The notes under the pieces are model-generated. The model did not search any database. It had not been told where the DNA came from and worked only from the letters and a program-made list of their open reading frames with translations. DNA of 64,000 bases from Gymnopus androsaceus JB14. Lineage: Eukaryota; Basidiomycota; Agaricomycetes; Agaricales; Omphalotaceae. Shown here piece by piece: positions 25,679 through 39,500 of the stretch. The DNA is taken from NCBI GenBank assembly GCA_009733575.1, contig ML769389.1:248001-312000 (forward strand). Direction: 5' to 3'. Made by a program: the position numbers and the translations under genes. Each line of letters begins with the position of its first letter. Position 1 is the stretch's first letter.

Positions 25679-26275
25679 CATCTCTATGCCTTTGTTCTTA
25701 TATTATAATTTCAGCTGTGGAATATGTACAGTATATTTTAACAAGGCAGGAGTACTATAAACCAAAATCTCATCTCCGTTTTGACTTCTCTTATCCAATT
25801 AATGTCTTATTTTATTTGAGTAAAGTCAGACTGCCTGCCGAAAGCTCAATAGGGAATGATACCGTAAGAAGCGTTTGCTGGCAGCCAACCACAACCACAA
25901 CTTGCAAGAAAACCCGATATGGATAACGGTACGTGCTCATCTGCCGACGACGATGGGCCACGTCTATTCTCGCCATGATTCGACTCGTTCCAGTACTTTT
26001 CATTCGGCTTACGGCTGAAACAAAGTACATCCGAGCTTCCAGTTTTTCGTTTTCGATTCCTTGGGCCGTCTACTGGCAACCTCAGTATTACGACTTTTTT
26101 TAACGGGCTATAATACGACCTTCGACTGCTGCTTGCTGCTGCTACACCGATATTCGATTATTTCATTCGTCATTCGCGTCCGGCCATTGTTTTTGCGCCT
26201 TTTTGCCTTCTTACATCATTCTCAGCATGGCAACCACAAGACGCAGCCCCGCCTGCACCTCCTTCAAGAGGTGAC
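25679..26275. other. Spacer between SYLF and RRM genes
   Basis: No gene recognised. From about 26227 an open frame (WQPQDAAPPAPPSRGD) runs into the RRM ORF and follows a TCTCAG acceptor-like site, so an upstream coding exon may exist here. Otherwise this is 3' and promoter sequence. Confidence 0.35.
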
Positions 26276-27472
26276 ATGAGCGGAGTCGAAGATTCAGGAA
26301 ACTATAACGGCTCTTACAACAATAATGGACCTCCGCGTAGGTCCAGTCGTAGTCGTAGCCCTGGAGATAGAGGGTAAGCACTTGCTCCTTTTTTTGGTTC
26401 TTTTTTTCTTACCTTTTCATTGTTTCCAGACGTGGAGGAAGCAGCCAGGCAGATAACAACCCAGGAAACAATCTTCACGTTTCTGGTCTAGTAGGTTCTT
26501 ATTATCTTCAAAAAATTATCAACTCCTCATCGCCTCTGCAGTCTCCCAAAGTCGACGACCGTGAGCTCGAAGCACTGTTCGTCAAAGTCGGACGGGTAGA
26601 TATATTGTGTTTTCACCGAGAAAGTTCAACTCACTTTGCTTGCTAGGTTACTAAGGCCCAAGTTGTATACGATCCGCATTCTCGTGAGCCGAGAGGTCAG
26701 TCTAATTCCATGTATATCTCTACGATACTGACGTTCTCTTTTAACAGGATTCGGCTTCGTCACAATGCAGGTAAGCAAACCACATCTATCGTTATTCGAC
26801 ACCAAATAACGACAAGAGTAGACGCCTGAAGAAGCTGATGCCGCCGTCACCGCCCTTAACAACACTGAGCAGTTTGGGAAATCTATCATAGTTGCCAAGG
26901 TATGAAGATGCGCTCATGTACGCAATACTCTTTTGCTCACTCGCCAATCTTTTAGGCTAGAAGAGGTAGAGCTCGTACCCCAACACCTGGAAAGTACTAC
27001 GGTCCAACCAAACGTCGCCCTCGTATGTTTTATCTCTTCCATCCCCACATTAGAAGCTGACACCACTGGATGTACAGGTGACAGACCTTATGAACCTCGT
27101 ACGTCGTTCGCTTACCATACTCGTATTGAAGCTGAAGCTAATTGAAATGTATTTCAGGCGTGAACGACAGCCGTTATCGCGATAGTAGCCGAAGAGACGA
27201 TAGAGACAGAGGCGAGCGACGCTACGAAGGGGATCGTTACAGGGATGAGCGCGGAGGCGGCAGGGATCACGATAGAAGGGAACGTGGTGGTGACCGAGGA
27301 GAAAGATACCGTGACTACGAATCCAGAGGTGAGAGAGGTGGCGGAGGTGAGAGGGGTGGCGAGAGAGGTGGCGAGAGAGGTGAGAGAAGCGGTAGTTATC
27401 GCGGAGGACGCAACTGTGAGTATTCTTGATTCTTTTTCGTGTTCAGAAGACTAATGGCTCATTGATATAGAA
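26276..27472 (+). CDS. Tra2-like RNA-binding protein (RRM plus RS/RG-rich tail)
   Basis: A single RRM is assembled from several small exons: NNLHVSGL (RNP2), SPKVDDRELEALFVKVGRV, AQVVYDPHSREPRGFGFVTM (RNP1 RGFGFVTM), EEADAAVTALNNTE. A short SR-rich N-terminus (RRSSRSRSPGDRG) precedes it. After the linker TPTPGKYYGPTKRRP comes a long Arg/Asp/Gly/Glu-rich tail (27170-27410) with RGGERGGERGE repeats. The layout matches SR-type splicing regulators such as transformer-2. Introns are 45-65 nt. The stop codon is split by the last intron (T at 27415, AA at 27471-27472). The start at 26276 is the first ATG in frame; an upstream exon is possible. Confidence 0.75.
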
Positions 27473-27870
27473 TTGACCTCCTTCAACGGAGGCCTGGCCT
27501 CGCCTCTTCCTACTTTTCACCTTTCCTTCGTATTCCCTCTCTAGTGTGCATAAATATCGTTTGACTTGGATATCTAAAATGGGTTTTCATGGTTCATTAT
27601 CTCTCGATCTCTCTTTGCTATTTAGTTTGGTCTCTAGTCTCGTAGCTATCATTTCAGTGGAACTTGGATGTTTACAGGTTTTCTGTTCTTTTCCTCGTTG
27701 TAAAAACCTCGTACGGCTCAACCTATACAGAATACTACTTTTTGTGTATGTACTAAAATTATCCGTTCATCTAAAAGAAAGCAAGATATAATTGAGGATA
27801 TTGTACAGTCTACAAATTATAAGATACAATACTTTTGCTACAATAAACACAGACAGGGAAGTACGACCTA
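27473..27870. other. Convergent 3' regions of RRM gene and midasin
   Basis: AT-rich spacer between two genes whose 3' ends face each other. It must hold both polyadenylation regions. No further gene or repeat is visible. Confidence 0.5.
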
Positions 27871-30594
27871 CTACTCCTCGGAGATCCTTTCAAAGAACTG
27901 CTTCAATGTCGCCGATAGCACTTGCGGTAAGGCCTCTACATCTCTCAACACCACGTAGTACTCAAACGGGAAAGAATCCAGATACCTCTGGAGCTGCAAC
28001 TCCATATTCTTGAACTCCGCCTTCTGCATCGTCAAGATGGACCCTTGCGCAGACGATCCAGTACCCCCCGAATGAAGCGAGTCAATAATAATGAACACAA
28101 TCATGACCCGTTGTTCCTCCGCCTTTCGAAGAGCCGCACGAAGCTTATCGTGATCCTGGCACATCCCATCCGATATAATGATCTCGAGCTGCCAAAGATC
28201 CGCCGCAGTGCTCGAGCTCACTGACCGCCGTTCCCGAGCTGCTTCCAGTACTCGCAAGCTCGTGTCGACCAGAGAAAGAACGTTCGTGGCCTTCTGGTCG
28301 AAGTGGAAAGCTTTGATCACTTCCATCCCAGCTTGGTCGCTGAATGGAGCTCCGTCAAACCCATGCAATATCTGAACATCTTGCCCAAACTTGGCGATTG
28401 CTACATCCCCAGCTTCTAGACGTGTAAGGGCTTTGGACACCAATGCCAGTGTCTGATATGCGAGATGTACCGAATGAGACTCTGCCATGGAACGCGAATC
28501 GTCTAGGGCGATTAAAACTTGGTATTCGCGCTGGCTCGGGCGTGTCCTACGCAACCAAATCTTGTCTTTGGTGTAGTCGCTGGCAATATAAGGAATGATC
28601 TTCTTCATGTTCAACCGTTTCCCTGTACGATAGTCGCCTTTAAGACGTGTGGCGAGAGTTGGTTCGAGGATCAATCGTAGTTGTTCGCACAATGTATATG
28701 CGAGTTCATGGGTGAGAGACTCGTAGAGGCGCCAGATATGTGAAGCTTGATCGTCTGGGAGGCCTGAGGCTTGCCAAGTGCGGAGTTCAAGCTCTACGTT
28801 CGGGTCTTCGACATCCTCCATGTCGACATCGCCATTTGGACCATCTGGGTTGGGTACTGCTCCAACCTCCGAGTTCCGGTGGCTATGATTGACCACAGCG
28901 CCCTCTATATCGGCATCCCGTTTTGACTCCGACCCCTTCGACCTGCTTCAAGCGACGTGGAGACTGCGGTGCAGGTTCGAGTTCGCTGGGCATGTCAATG
29001 TCCGAAAGAGGAGGTACATTGTTTTCAGACTCAGCCTTATCATCGACGAGATTCAACTCTCGCAGTTTGGCAACTTGTTCTTCTTCTGCCGGACCGAGAG
29101 CTTGCATGTCATGGTCGGTATCGTCTGGATGAAGATACTCAACAGCTCCTGGTTGTTCCGCGGCTCCGGTTGATCGTCGTTCGGCTGGCCTACGTTGTCG
29201 AGGATCTCGTCAAAGCGTCGTTGGACCTCTTTTAACGCGTCGGCAAGGCTTCGAAGAGGATTATTCGAAAGTTGTTCATTTTGTTGTGAGGACTGCTGGC
29301 CGTGTTGCGATCCCATGGGAGCAGCGCCTGCAGTTGAATCAAGGTCCATAGAGGAAGTTTGGCCCATTTCGGGAGCTTGTGAAGGTTCAGGCGCGTCCGC
29401 TCTACAAATGAGTAGATTAGTAGAGATTTCATACCGCAAGACGTAGCCACTCACCCATGCTGATCCTTCGAGTTCTCGCTTGCTGATGCTGCTTCCCCAG
29501 CCACCCCCATTGACGTCCCCGATTCCCCAGACGATGCATTCTGCCCACTCTCTACAGCAGCCGCTTGTTCTTCAGTAACCTCTCCATCTCCCTTTCCAAT
29601 ATCAGGCAAAGCAACAGCACTATTTTCCTTTTCCTCTTCATCGCCATTTTGATCATTTTGAAGTTGTTCCGTCTGATCAGGTAGATCCTTCCCATCTGTG
29701 GATTCAGACTCATCTTGTTCCATTGGCGGCGGAGACTCGAAATCGCGTCCTGGCTGTTCATCTACCGATTCCGTTATGGGCTCCTCCGAATCGACCATTC
29801 CCTCATCCTTTTCATCTTCCTCGACGTCCATCTTATCGGCCTCGTCGCCTGCATCTCCCGTATCCATATTTATATCGTCGGGCAGCTCCAACGTGTCTGC
29901 TTCAGGTACGTGTTCATCCATCGGAGCACCATTCACATCAGGATGACTAGAGTCTTCGCCTTCCGCCTCCTGCGGTGCATCCTCCTCCTCAACATCAGGT
30001 TGCGATTGGGGTTCGTCCTTCGATTCGGAGGTCATCCTTCTCAGCTTCCGGCTTCTTATCCCCTTCCTTCCCGAACTACCTCCGACTCCCCGCTCTTCTG
30101 AGTTGAACTATCCTTGTTCACTTTATCGTCTCCGTCATCTGGACCTTTCTCGTCACCCCAAAACTTCTCGTCAACCGCAGCGGGATCGGAATCGTCCAAG
30201 TCGCCAATTTGCTCCTCCGGATCTGCGTTGCTTTCGTTGTCCGACCCCTCCTCGTCCTTTCCATCATCCGGTACATCTTCCATCTCTCTCCTCCAAAGTC
30301 CTCGCTCATCTCAATCGCGTCGTCGTCCTTGTCGTCTCGAGGCTCGGCGGATTCTGGTTCGTCGCCTTGAAGACCCTCAACCTGACTTTCCTCCTCGATC
30401 TCTTTACTAACATTATTCGTCCCCGACCCTTCTCCTAATCCAACACCATCACTCGCATCGCCTGCATCTCCGGAACCTTCCTCGTCGGCTTCAGGAGGTT
30501 TACAGAATCCTTGCTGGCAAATGGTACCAAGAACCGAGCATAGAACGAAGTTGAGCTTGAGAAGTGATTTCGTCCAGTGCGCATGAGAGGTCAA
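27871..30594 (-). other. Midasin acidic region and MIDAS domain
   Basis: About 28896-27871 codes for the VWA/MIDAS domain: ALDDSRSMAES supplies the DxSxS metal site, with VAIAKFGQD and IIISDGMCQDHDKLR downstream. By yeast analogy it grips the ubiquitin-like domains of Rsa4 and Ytm1. The preceding 1.6 kb encodes runs rich in Glu, Asp, Ser and Gln (DEADKMDVEEDEKDEGMV, EQNGDEEEKE types). This flexible tether carries most of the frame breaks, often at short GA or homopolymer repeats. Confidence 0.9.
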
Positions 30595-33500
30595 CTGAAC
30601 GTGAACGAGATCGGTATAAAGCTCGAGGAAGGGAAGATAACGAGCTGTGTCAAAATGACCAGTCTCGAGCTCATTGTTCAGCAGCGTAAGAAGTTTGTTA
30701 ACTTTGAATACATTGGTGAAACTGCGAATGGCCTGGTAGTCTTTACGAATGTATTCATTCTTGTCTTCATCTGTGGAGGGGGAGGTGCAAGACTTTGATA
30801 AATCATGGACACCAGCTAAGCAGGTGTTGATGATTTCGTCGGCGTTGGTTGCTATGGTTGGGCGGCGCTGGTTAAGGAAAGAGTGAGCTCAAACGATTGC
30901 AGCCAATCAAGAGCGGGACTGAGATATGGTCTCAATCGGGCTTCCTGGTCAACACATAAGCGCATCGTCTTCACAGCTCCTTGAAAGAATTTGATGGCCT
31001 CAAGAGCTAGTTGGTATTCCTCTGAAGCCATAATATCAGCAAAAAGGACCTTGGAAACCGGAGGAATCACTAACCTGCGAGCAATATAGGGACTGAAGAT
31101 AACTGAACATTGTCGAGCATAGACTTGAAACGACCCCTTACATCAACGCACGAAGCAAAGACGTTTCGAATGTTATCAGCGACGGAAGGGTTCAATAGCG
31201 ACGAAGGGTCCAGTTGAAGGAGGGACTGCAATGCACTTTGCAGGTCGTGCAACGTACTTTCCATCCTGGAGAGAGCATAGAAGATGGTGGTGATTTGTTC
31301 CAAAACAATCTTTCCGGAATAGATACCACTGGAGGACGCTAAACTGCGTATGCGGCGAAGATGTCGTCGAAGTAGTTCATAGCTGCTAAAAGCATTAACC
31401 AGCCTGGTCATGCAGAATGCGTTAACACCAAATTTTAATGAAGTTCAGACAGACAAACCTGGTTCTTGATTCAGCTGCGATGGAAAAGCCTGATTCCAAA
31501 GAAGCGACTCCTTGCGAAGTTGTTGATGCGAAACATCTTCATGATGGGAAGAAAGATTCGCTCTCAATATAGGGAATAAACCATTGAGACGATTCCAATA
31601 TGATTCGATTTTCGCAAAGTCCCAACTAGCGGGTAGTTCGTCCGGAGTCGGTTGCTCTCGAATCCAGCGAATGCTTTCATTTTGACGAACCTCTTTTGAC
31701 TTGGCAGGAGCGGAAAACCCAGCTTTCTTCAACTCTTTTAGCAAATGACTCCAAGCTGTTCGTTTTCTGTTGAGAAGGTCTTTGTGCCGCTTTTCTCGCC
31801 GTTCCGCGGAGAGGGAAGAGGGTATCGAGATCGATAAGAGCTCTTTGGACGAGATAATGATATCAACTGCCAAAGTCTCCACAACGACTGAGTGATCTGG
31901 ATGAGATGAAAGGGGTGATGCGTAAGGTAACCTCTTCCAGAAAGCGGTCATATGTGCGAGTCAAATTGATAAGATGGTTCGCCGTCCCAGGAGCGCAAGG
32001 AAGGACGTCGGGGAAGGTGGGTCGGAGAGGCGTATCTAGTCCGCGATTAACATAGACAATCTCTTCCGCATCGACAGCGTCAGCTGAAGTAGCTTGAAGA
32101 CGCCCTGATACCGGTCTAGCGTAAAACGTCGCGGAATTTCCGAATGAGCTTGTAGAGTTGACGATGGGTTCGTTGTGCGCTTTGCTTCAGTGCATGAACG
32201 TTCACGTCCTTCCAACTAGCGAGCTTGACCAAATTTCGAACCTCTGTCTCGAGAGTGGACCGTTCTGAGGCAAGATCCGCAGACATTATGCTGGAAAAGG
32301 CCATGAAATAGCCCACGGTAGAACGACTCGATGTCGTTCGTTCCAAGATGACTGATCTGTGGCCCGAATGAATACGACCTAGGTTGCGACACAATCCATC
32401 GAAAGACTTGAGAAGGTCCAGCCTAATGCGAAACTGCCCAAGAGGTGATCCACGAATGAAGTCGTCCAGCAAAGGAACCAGGCTATCCAAATATGTAGAC
32501 AGTACTTCATCATCTAGATTTCGTTGCATGAGATCGAGAGGGCCGCGTACGATAGCATCGTAAAGATGAAACCACCAAGAGGAAACTCCGCCTTCAAATG
32601 CTTTCGTCTCCGCTTCGAGCAAGGTTTGCCAACAGCTCAGTTCCAAACGTCTCCAATTGACAATGAGTTCGATGATGCTTGAGCGGTTATCACGGAGACT
32701 ATTTTCTCTCGTAATTCTCTGTTCGCATAGCCTTCCCAGTCCTCCGTATGAAGCAGCAGCAGCTCTAGGGCGGAAAGAACCTTTGCAACAGGGCTACGCA
32801 GATCTAGTGTCAGAAAGCTGGAGGACCATTTGATCTGGCCACTCTCGAATGAGGGTGCAAAGACGCTCTTTCATTTTCGTTACGAGTTCTGCAGATTTTC
32901 GAGTCTCTTGTATGTTCGCATCCGTATAGAAGTTGTAAGGCACATGCTGCGAGCTAAGAGGTTGCTGCATTTCGACAGTTCGATCGGCTAAAAGCGATAT
33001 GCACAGAGGAAGTGCGCTGTAATCCAAGGTGTCCGTGAACGCAAGGCCCGGAGAGTCTAAAAAGTCTGGAAGCGCTGAGAGCTGAATTGAGCGATACCAA
33101 GACCTTGTCAAATCCTTTCCAGAAAACAGAACATGATGCAGAGACACAAAATGTTTTAATTCTGGTTCGGAGACTTGGAAAGTCAAAGAAGAGCTGTTCG
33201 GAATATCTGGCGTTTCACTGGATGAAACAGACTCAAAAGAAGGGAAAAGTTCCGCAAACTCCCTTTCTTCAGCATCTGCATCACTTTCCATGTCATGAGT
33301 GGTGCGATTTTGGCGATACAGGGATTCCGATGCCTTTTGCTTTTCTTCCTCCTTCTCCGGTCAATATTCCAAAGACGGAAGGCTTGCTCGTACATATTCT
33401 CGAGAAGCGTAAGATGACGATAGATGTCAATTCCAGTGGCAATCTCCAGCGAAACAGCGGTAACGTTCAACAAAAGGCGCTGGAATGCGCCCAATCCATT

Positions 33501-36500
33501 TTCATTCTCCTGCGCAATCAACTTTTGGGCTGATCGGATTGCTGGAAATGCAAGAAGTGCGGTCGCCGTAGAGTTAGCTGGATGGCGAGGGGAGGAGGAT
33601 TGCTTCAGGATTCGTAAACCAGTTTGAAGATGGAGTAGAGCATAAAGGATGGGGAATGTGATATCATCAAATTCCTTGTAAACGGTTTGCAAGCGCTGCA
33701 TGAATCCCTTCATGGAAGTCTGCACAACCTGCTCCATGAGGCTAGCTGAATCTTCCCCTGCCTTCAAGAGCGAAATCAACGTTTCCAGCTTTTGAGGACT
33801 GAGAACGTGATTCTGGAATTGCATGACCTCTGACCAGAACATCTGTAGCCTGGACACATCGCGAGGGGGGACAGGAGGAGGTCCATTGGTGAGATTTTCT
33901 TGTGCGGCAGCTAGAGTTGTCTGAAGGTGTACCGTTACCCCATTTTCGGAGTTCCCTGATACCAGCTCCTCAAATTCAGAATGGAGAGCAAGCTCCTTAG
34001 AAAGAGAAGCTGCATGTCTGTGACCAGAATCCAAAAATGTGGCTTTGAACAGCGGCGGGGTCGATAGGTGCATCTGGAATGAAAAGATCGAGGAGAAGCT
34101 TCCCGACGGATATCCAGCAGTAATCCCAGCCTAGCAAGATACTCAGATCGAGATTCGGCAGCGTCTGGGGCGGTAAAGGTTGGTTGAACTATGGAATTTG
34201 ACTGCCCGTTCGAATGCAGAGTGCTCAAGAGCATCCCCGAGCTCTGGTAGCGCTAAAAGTCGGTGAATCGACGATGTGTCCAGATGCGATGGAATCCGTA
34301 CGAGTATTCCCAGCCTTGGAAAAGCAGGATGCGATCTAAGGGCCAATTTTAGCTGTATAATCTCCATATTGGAGTATGAACTAACCTTTGTAATAGACTG
34401 CTTCACTAAGATTGTAAGCTGCTCGGGTACTGAAATGACGGATTCCGAGTTCAAAAGGACGAGTTGAACGAGTGAGTGGAGATCAGTTTCATATTCAGCC
34501 AGTTTCTCCATCGGTGTTGTTTTCCAGTTCCTGGTCAAAATCAGCATGCGTAGGGAATGTCAGGTTGAAAGGACCTACCAGACAGATAGCGTTGATTGAA
34601 GTTGAACGGGTCTGAATAGAACCGCAGGACCATCCTAGATTGAACGTATAAGTTACGCTTCTCAGAAACTGGTTAAACATACTTGATGCCCCCACACATC
34701 ATTCATCCAATGAGCAAAGAGCGATGCGGTAATTGTTGGGATGTTGTAGAGCGAACCTATACGCTCAGCGTCTTCGAGCCACAAAGATTGTTGGTATGTC
34801 AACAAATGTCCGATTCGTGAACGAGGTTGATCGCAGGCAATAGAAATTAGGCGACCAATGGCTCTTTTTGAGTTCTAAAATATTCAGTGAGAAGAGCATT
34901 TTAATGAAAAGAATCAATCATACCTCACTCAACGTCGAACGCATAGCTAACAACGCAAGCCTCGTTGAAAGGTGTGGCGCTTGCAAAGCTTCATTCCCGT
35001 CTATTACACAGACTTCGAAATCAACTTGAATACGCTGCAGGGAATAGTCAGCTTCAGAGAGCGATAGCTATTTCAAAGTGCCTACCCGTTGCAAAGCTTC
35101 GATCATTCCACTGGCAGAAACTTGGTCTTCCAATGAACGGGTCAAAGGTGCCATTGCCATCAAGTTCAATATTTGTCTTCTGAGGTCTAGTATAGATTTG
35201 TCAAATGATGAATTTATGTGAATGCAAAGAAAACTTTACCAGATGGGCCGTCGATCTGTACAGCGAGTTTTGCAAGCCGAAGAACCTTCATCTACTGCAA
35301 AGCTATTTCCATAAAACATTGACCAAATTTCGTTTATGCCTAGACCGGAAGCCAGCGTCGTAACATTCTTCAAACCATGATGCCGAGTCTCTGAACGAGG
35401 TAAAAGCTCCAGGAAGCTGCTCGGAAATGGCTGAAATTCGGTCCACAGGAAGTTGCAAGGCCGAATAGTCAAGGACACTCTGTGAGACAATGTCGCCCAG
35501 ATAGCGCACATACATTAGAACCTCGCAGATCAGATTCAATGCTTGAGCATCCTGAAATTATGTCAGATGTATATGCGAAGACCTTCGGAGATGTCGTACC
35601 AGAGATGATACACTATCCGCACCAGAAACCATCTGGAGAGTCACCACTATTGCAGCATGTGCCTCCTCAAGTAAAGAAGTGATCGCAAATGCTGTTCGCT
35701 CCACACGCAGATCTTCGGATGAACTAGAGCGAGCATTGGTAGTAAATTTTGTGGGTCGGTGGAGAACGACGGCAACTACAAGGTGTAGGATTTGAAGCGC
35801 AATGGGATGATCAGGTAAAGGATCCGAAACAGAGGGCTGAACACCCAGAAAGAGATCTATGGGCTTGAAAGAAGTTAGAAAAACTACTTGGAGAGAAGAA
35901 ACATACTGCTCACCATTCCAAGCATATGTGAAACCGTTAGCATTTCCGCAATACCATGCCTATTCCGAAGACCAGAAAGGGCTTCCACTGCACCGGAAAG
36001 AATCCTCTGACAACTAAGCTGAAAATCTTGCAGCATCAGATCGCCTTGGGATTGAAGAAAGCGGAGCAAAAGGGGAACGGCCACTGGTGTCAAGGTACGC
36101 GACAAAAAGTGATAGAACGCATGATCAATGTCTCCAGAAGATTTGAATGGCTGCAGCAAAAGAGATGCTATGTCGAGCAGATGGCATAATGAAGAATCTT
36201 GATCAAGAACACAACCAGAGTGTATCCTGGACGCTAACAGCTGCTTTGTCAAACTGCGCACACCCAGACGCACGGCGGTAAAAGTCAATGGCAAGAGGGG
36301 AGGATGTGTAACCACAGGGAGTCTATAATGGTCATGGAGGATATCGTTATCATCCTTTGATAGAGATGAAATGAGCGCGATTTCGACTCCTCTGTTGCGC
36401 ATCGCTCGGGATAGTTCGCCGTATTGAGGATCGACTGTCATGAATAAACGGAAATCAGGATGCGGTTTCAAGATCTGTACTTGGCCGTTGACGAAGCCCT

Positions 36501-39500
36501 TCTCACTCAAGGTTAGAAAACCATCGGTTTCGCACAGAGAATTGAGCCGATCGAGCACAGAAGGGTTACAGAGGTTGGCGCCATCTAATAAAAGCCAATG
36601 ACCTGCTCTGATTGCTCGGACAAGAGGCCCATCGATCCATTCGAACCGACCAGCACTATCGCGGTTCGCAGCGTGCACAATCTCCCGTACCCGGCTTTGC
36701 GCTACGGATATTTGAGCAGAAAAAGCAGATTCAGGTAGTCCATCCAGACAGTGCTGAGATTGTGTCCGCAACAGCTTCAGGATTCCACAGAGCTGTATTG
36801 TCAACCGCCCTTCTTAGAGAAAGATATGCCCCCATGTGGATGCCGAAATCCATCTGACACTGTAACTCGCGTTCAATCAGGCCAAGCACATCCAAGGCAA
36901 CCTCCCTCAAACGGTTTTGAAAGTCGACCTGCTCAAACCCACCCAAAAGGTCGGTTGCATCAGTGGTACTGTTGACATGCACCTCCTGTACGGTCCTACC
37001 AGTGATATAAGCAAGTGTCCGTACCAGCGAAGTCTTCCCAGCATTCCGAGCCCCGGTGACGATGGTTAATGATGAATGCGAGACAGCGCAACCGATGGCC
37101 TCCAAAGCTGACAGTTGGGATTTCAACAGGCGTTCGGGGCGTACTTGTCGAGAGCAATTTTCGCGCTTGCTACTGAAGTGACCGATACTGACTTGGGATG
37201 CTGAAAGCGTCCATGTGGGATTGCGAGAGAGGTCGAAAGAGTGATTAAACGCGTGTTCGAACATAGTAAGTGCCAGGCGACGGTCGGATGAATTGCGAAA
37301 TCTATGAAGGTAGACAGAACGAAGAAGATCTGCCGGATGAAGATTCGTTCTCGTTGGACGCTTGAGAACGTCAATCCAGCGAAGCACATCCCGGAGGTTG
37401 AATTCCCATGGTGCACCGTCTTTCCGAAAGCACGCTCAACAGATACCGCATGATGTAACGAGCTATTGAAGGTGATCATAGCCTGGAGAACGTCGATTTC
37501 TACATCGGGATGCAGATGTTGGCATACCAAGAGCAGATCGGATGGGGAGAGCTGGTCAATGTAAACTTTGGTGAATCTATTTATGAAGGATTTCGGTAAA
37601 CCCTTCCGTCCTCCTCCTTGACTAAGAGGGTTCTGGGCGGCGAATATTCTGAATGCGGGGTGCTTAACAAATGTTCTACCCAACTCGGGAATGTAAACAG
37701 AGCCTCGGTGGTCAAGTACCGCATTCAGACCTTCAAGAACAGCCTGAGGAGCGAGATTCATCTCATCTAGAAGAACCCATCGCCCTTCCTGCAGAGCTCT
37801 CAAGAATTCGCCATCTTTCCAAGCAAACTCTCCCGCTTTCCCGTTATCGACAGGAAGGTCTGATCCAAAAAGGTCAATCAAGTCGGTTTGATCAGACAAG
37901 TTTATGCGACAGAGTTCGTGTCCAGACACTTTTGCCAGCGCGGTAATCAGGCTGGTTTTTCCGACTCCAGGACTACCTTCCAACAGAATGGGCTTGGCGA
38001 GCTGACAAGCTCGAACTACTCGCATGGCATTCGTTTGAGTAGTAGGTGCCTGGAAGTTGAATGAAGGATGCGTTTGTCGGATGAGAACCCCTTGGAATCG
38101 AGAATGAGCCCAGTTGGTAAGACACGGAGGAGTTGAAATTCGGAATAAATGGTTCATAACTGGGACATGGAGCGAGTTCGTTCAACTGGTTCACCGCAGC
38201 TAGTTTCAAGCGTTCGATGGACGTTGCTGTATAAGAAGACAGTGAGGGGACAGATCCAAGACCATCCAGATAGGTCATATGGGCGGCATGGTGCTGAGGT
38301 CAAGATAAATTTAGTCAAATATATTCCACGTATGAGTCGATACACTCACAAAAATATCCTGAGCCGACATGTTCTGTGATGGATCTTCTCCGTACATGGC
38401 ATTCGAGAATGAAACCCAGGCCTGAAGAAATGATTAACAATCCGGGTGGCCTTTCAATAAAGAATACATACCAGTACATCCCGTAGATTCAAGAAGGATA
38501 AATCTCCAGTCTCTCGACATAACCACTCTACAAAATCAAGAACCGCAGTGGTATACTGGCGCAGGACTTCATGCTTCCACCCACAATTCACAATCAAGTG
38601 AAGGTCGCTACGGTCATCGATTGCAGGAACCCAAATCTCGGTGAACCGATTTCTAAGGGCAGGAGAGAGTTCCTTTTTGCCGTAGTCACCACCTGGATTC
38701 ATTGTCGCAACCAGTTTGAACGAGTCGTGCGCGATAAGGGACGGATGACGGAGATCATCGGCTGCTCTTTCTGCCAATACAAGCATACGGGATGGTTCAA
38801 GGACACTATTGAGGCGCTCCAGAACAGAATCATCAGCAAGGGAAATTTCGTCCAGTAGAAAGACGTCGCCGTTACGCATAGCTTCAACAAGAGGTCCGTC
38901 GTGCCATTCAAATATGGACTTTGATTTACCAATCTTGCGACGAAGTTCGTCGAGTGCGTCACGAGCAGACGAGGACAGGTTGGTGGATTTAAGAGCGCTG
39001 TCCAGCTGTATTTCCAAGGCCGAAATGTCTTGAGTATCCATCTCCAAGCCTATCTCAGTGGATAACACTGCCGCTTTCCGAAGGATATCGGCCTTGAGAG
39101 AGGCTCGATTGCGTACAGGACGCAAGCCACCAATTAGATCGGCGGTTCTCCGTGTTTTGGTGGCAGTTGAGAGTATGAAGATTTCCGGATGTGGTGGCTG
39201 CAAAGACTTGGCAAACAGAAGTCTTTCCGGACCCAGTTTCGCCAACGAGAAGTACAGGCTCGTTGAACCGCAGAGCTCGAGTAAGGAGGATGAAAAGACG
39301 CCTCATGGCCTTGGTCCAGAATAAGGGACGAATCAGAAGGCACTCTGCAACCAAGAAATTGGGCAAGATCGGCCTCGCGACTCTCGAAATCGTATAGAGC
39401 ATGCTCGTCGATTCGAACATTCATGGTAGATTCGATGACCTCCTTCACAACTGCTTTATCGGTGTCTCTTCGCGCGCGTTCAGCCAAAAGCATGTACCCA

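Noticed and set aside
29451..30594. Plus-strand ORFs opposite the midasin acidic region
   Set aside because: They are antisense shadows of the Glu/Asp-rich coding frame (Ser/Pro/Leu-rich, no motifs).
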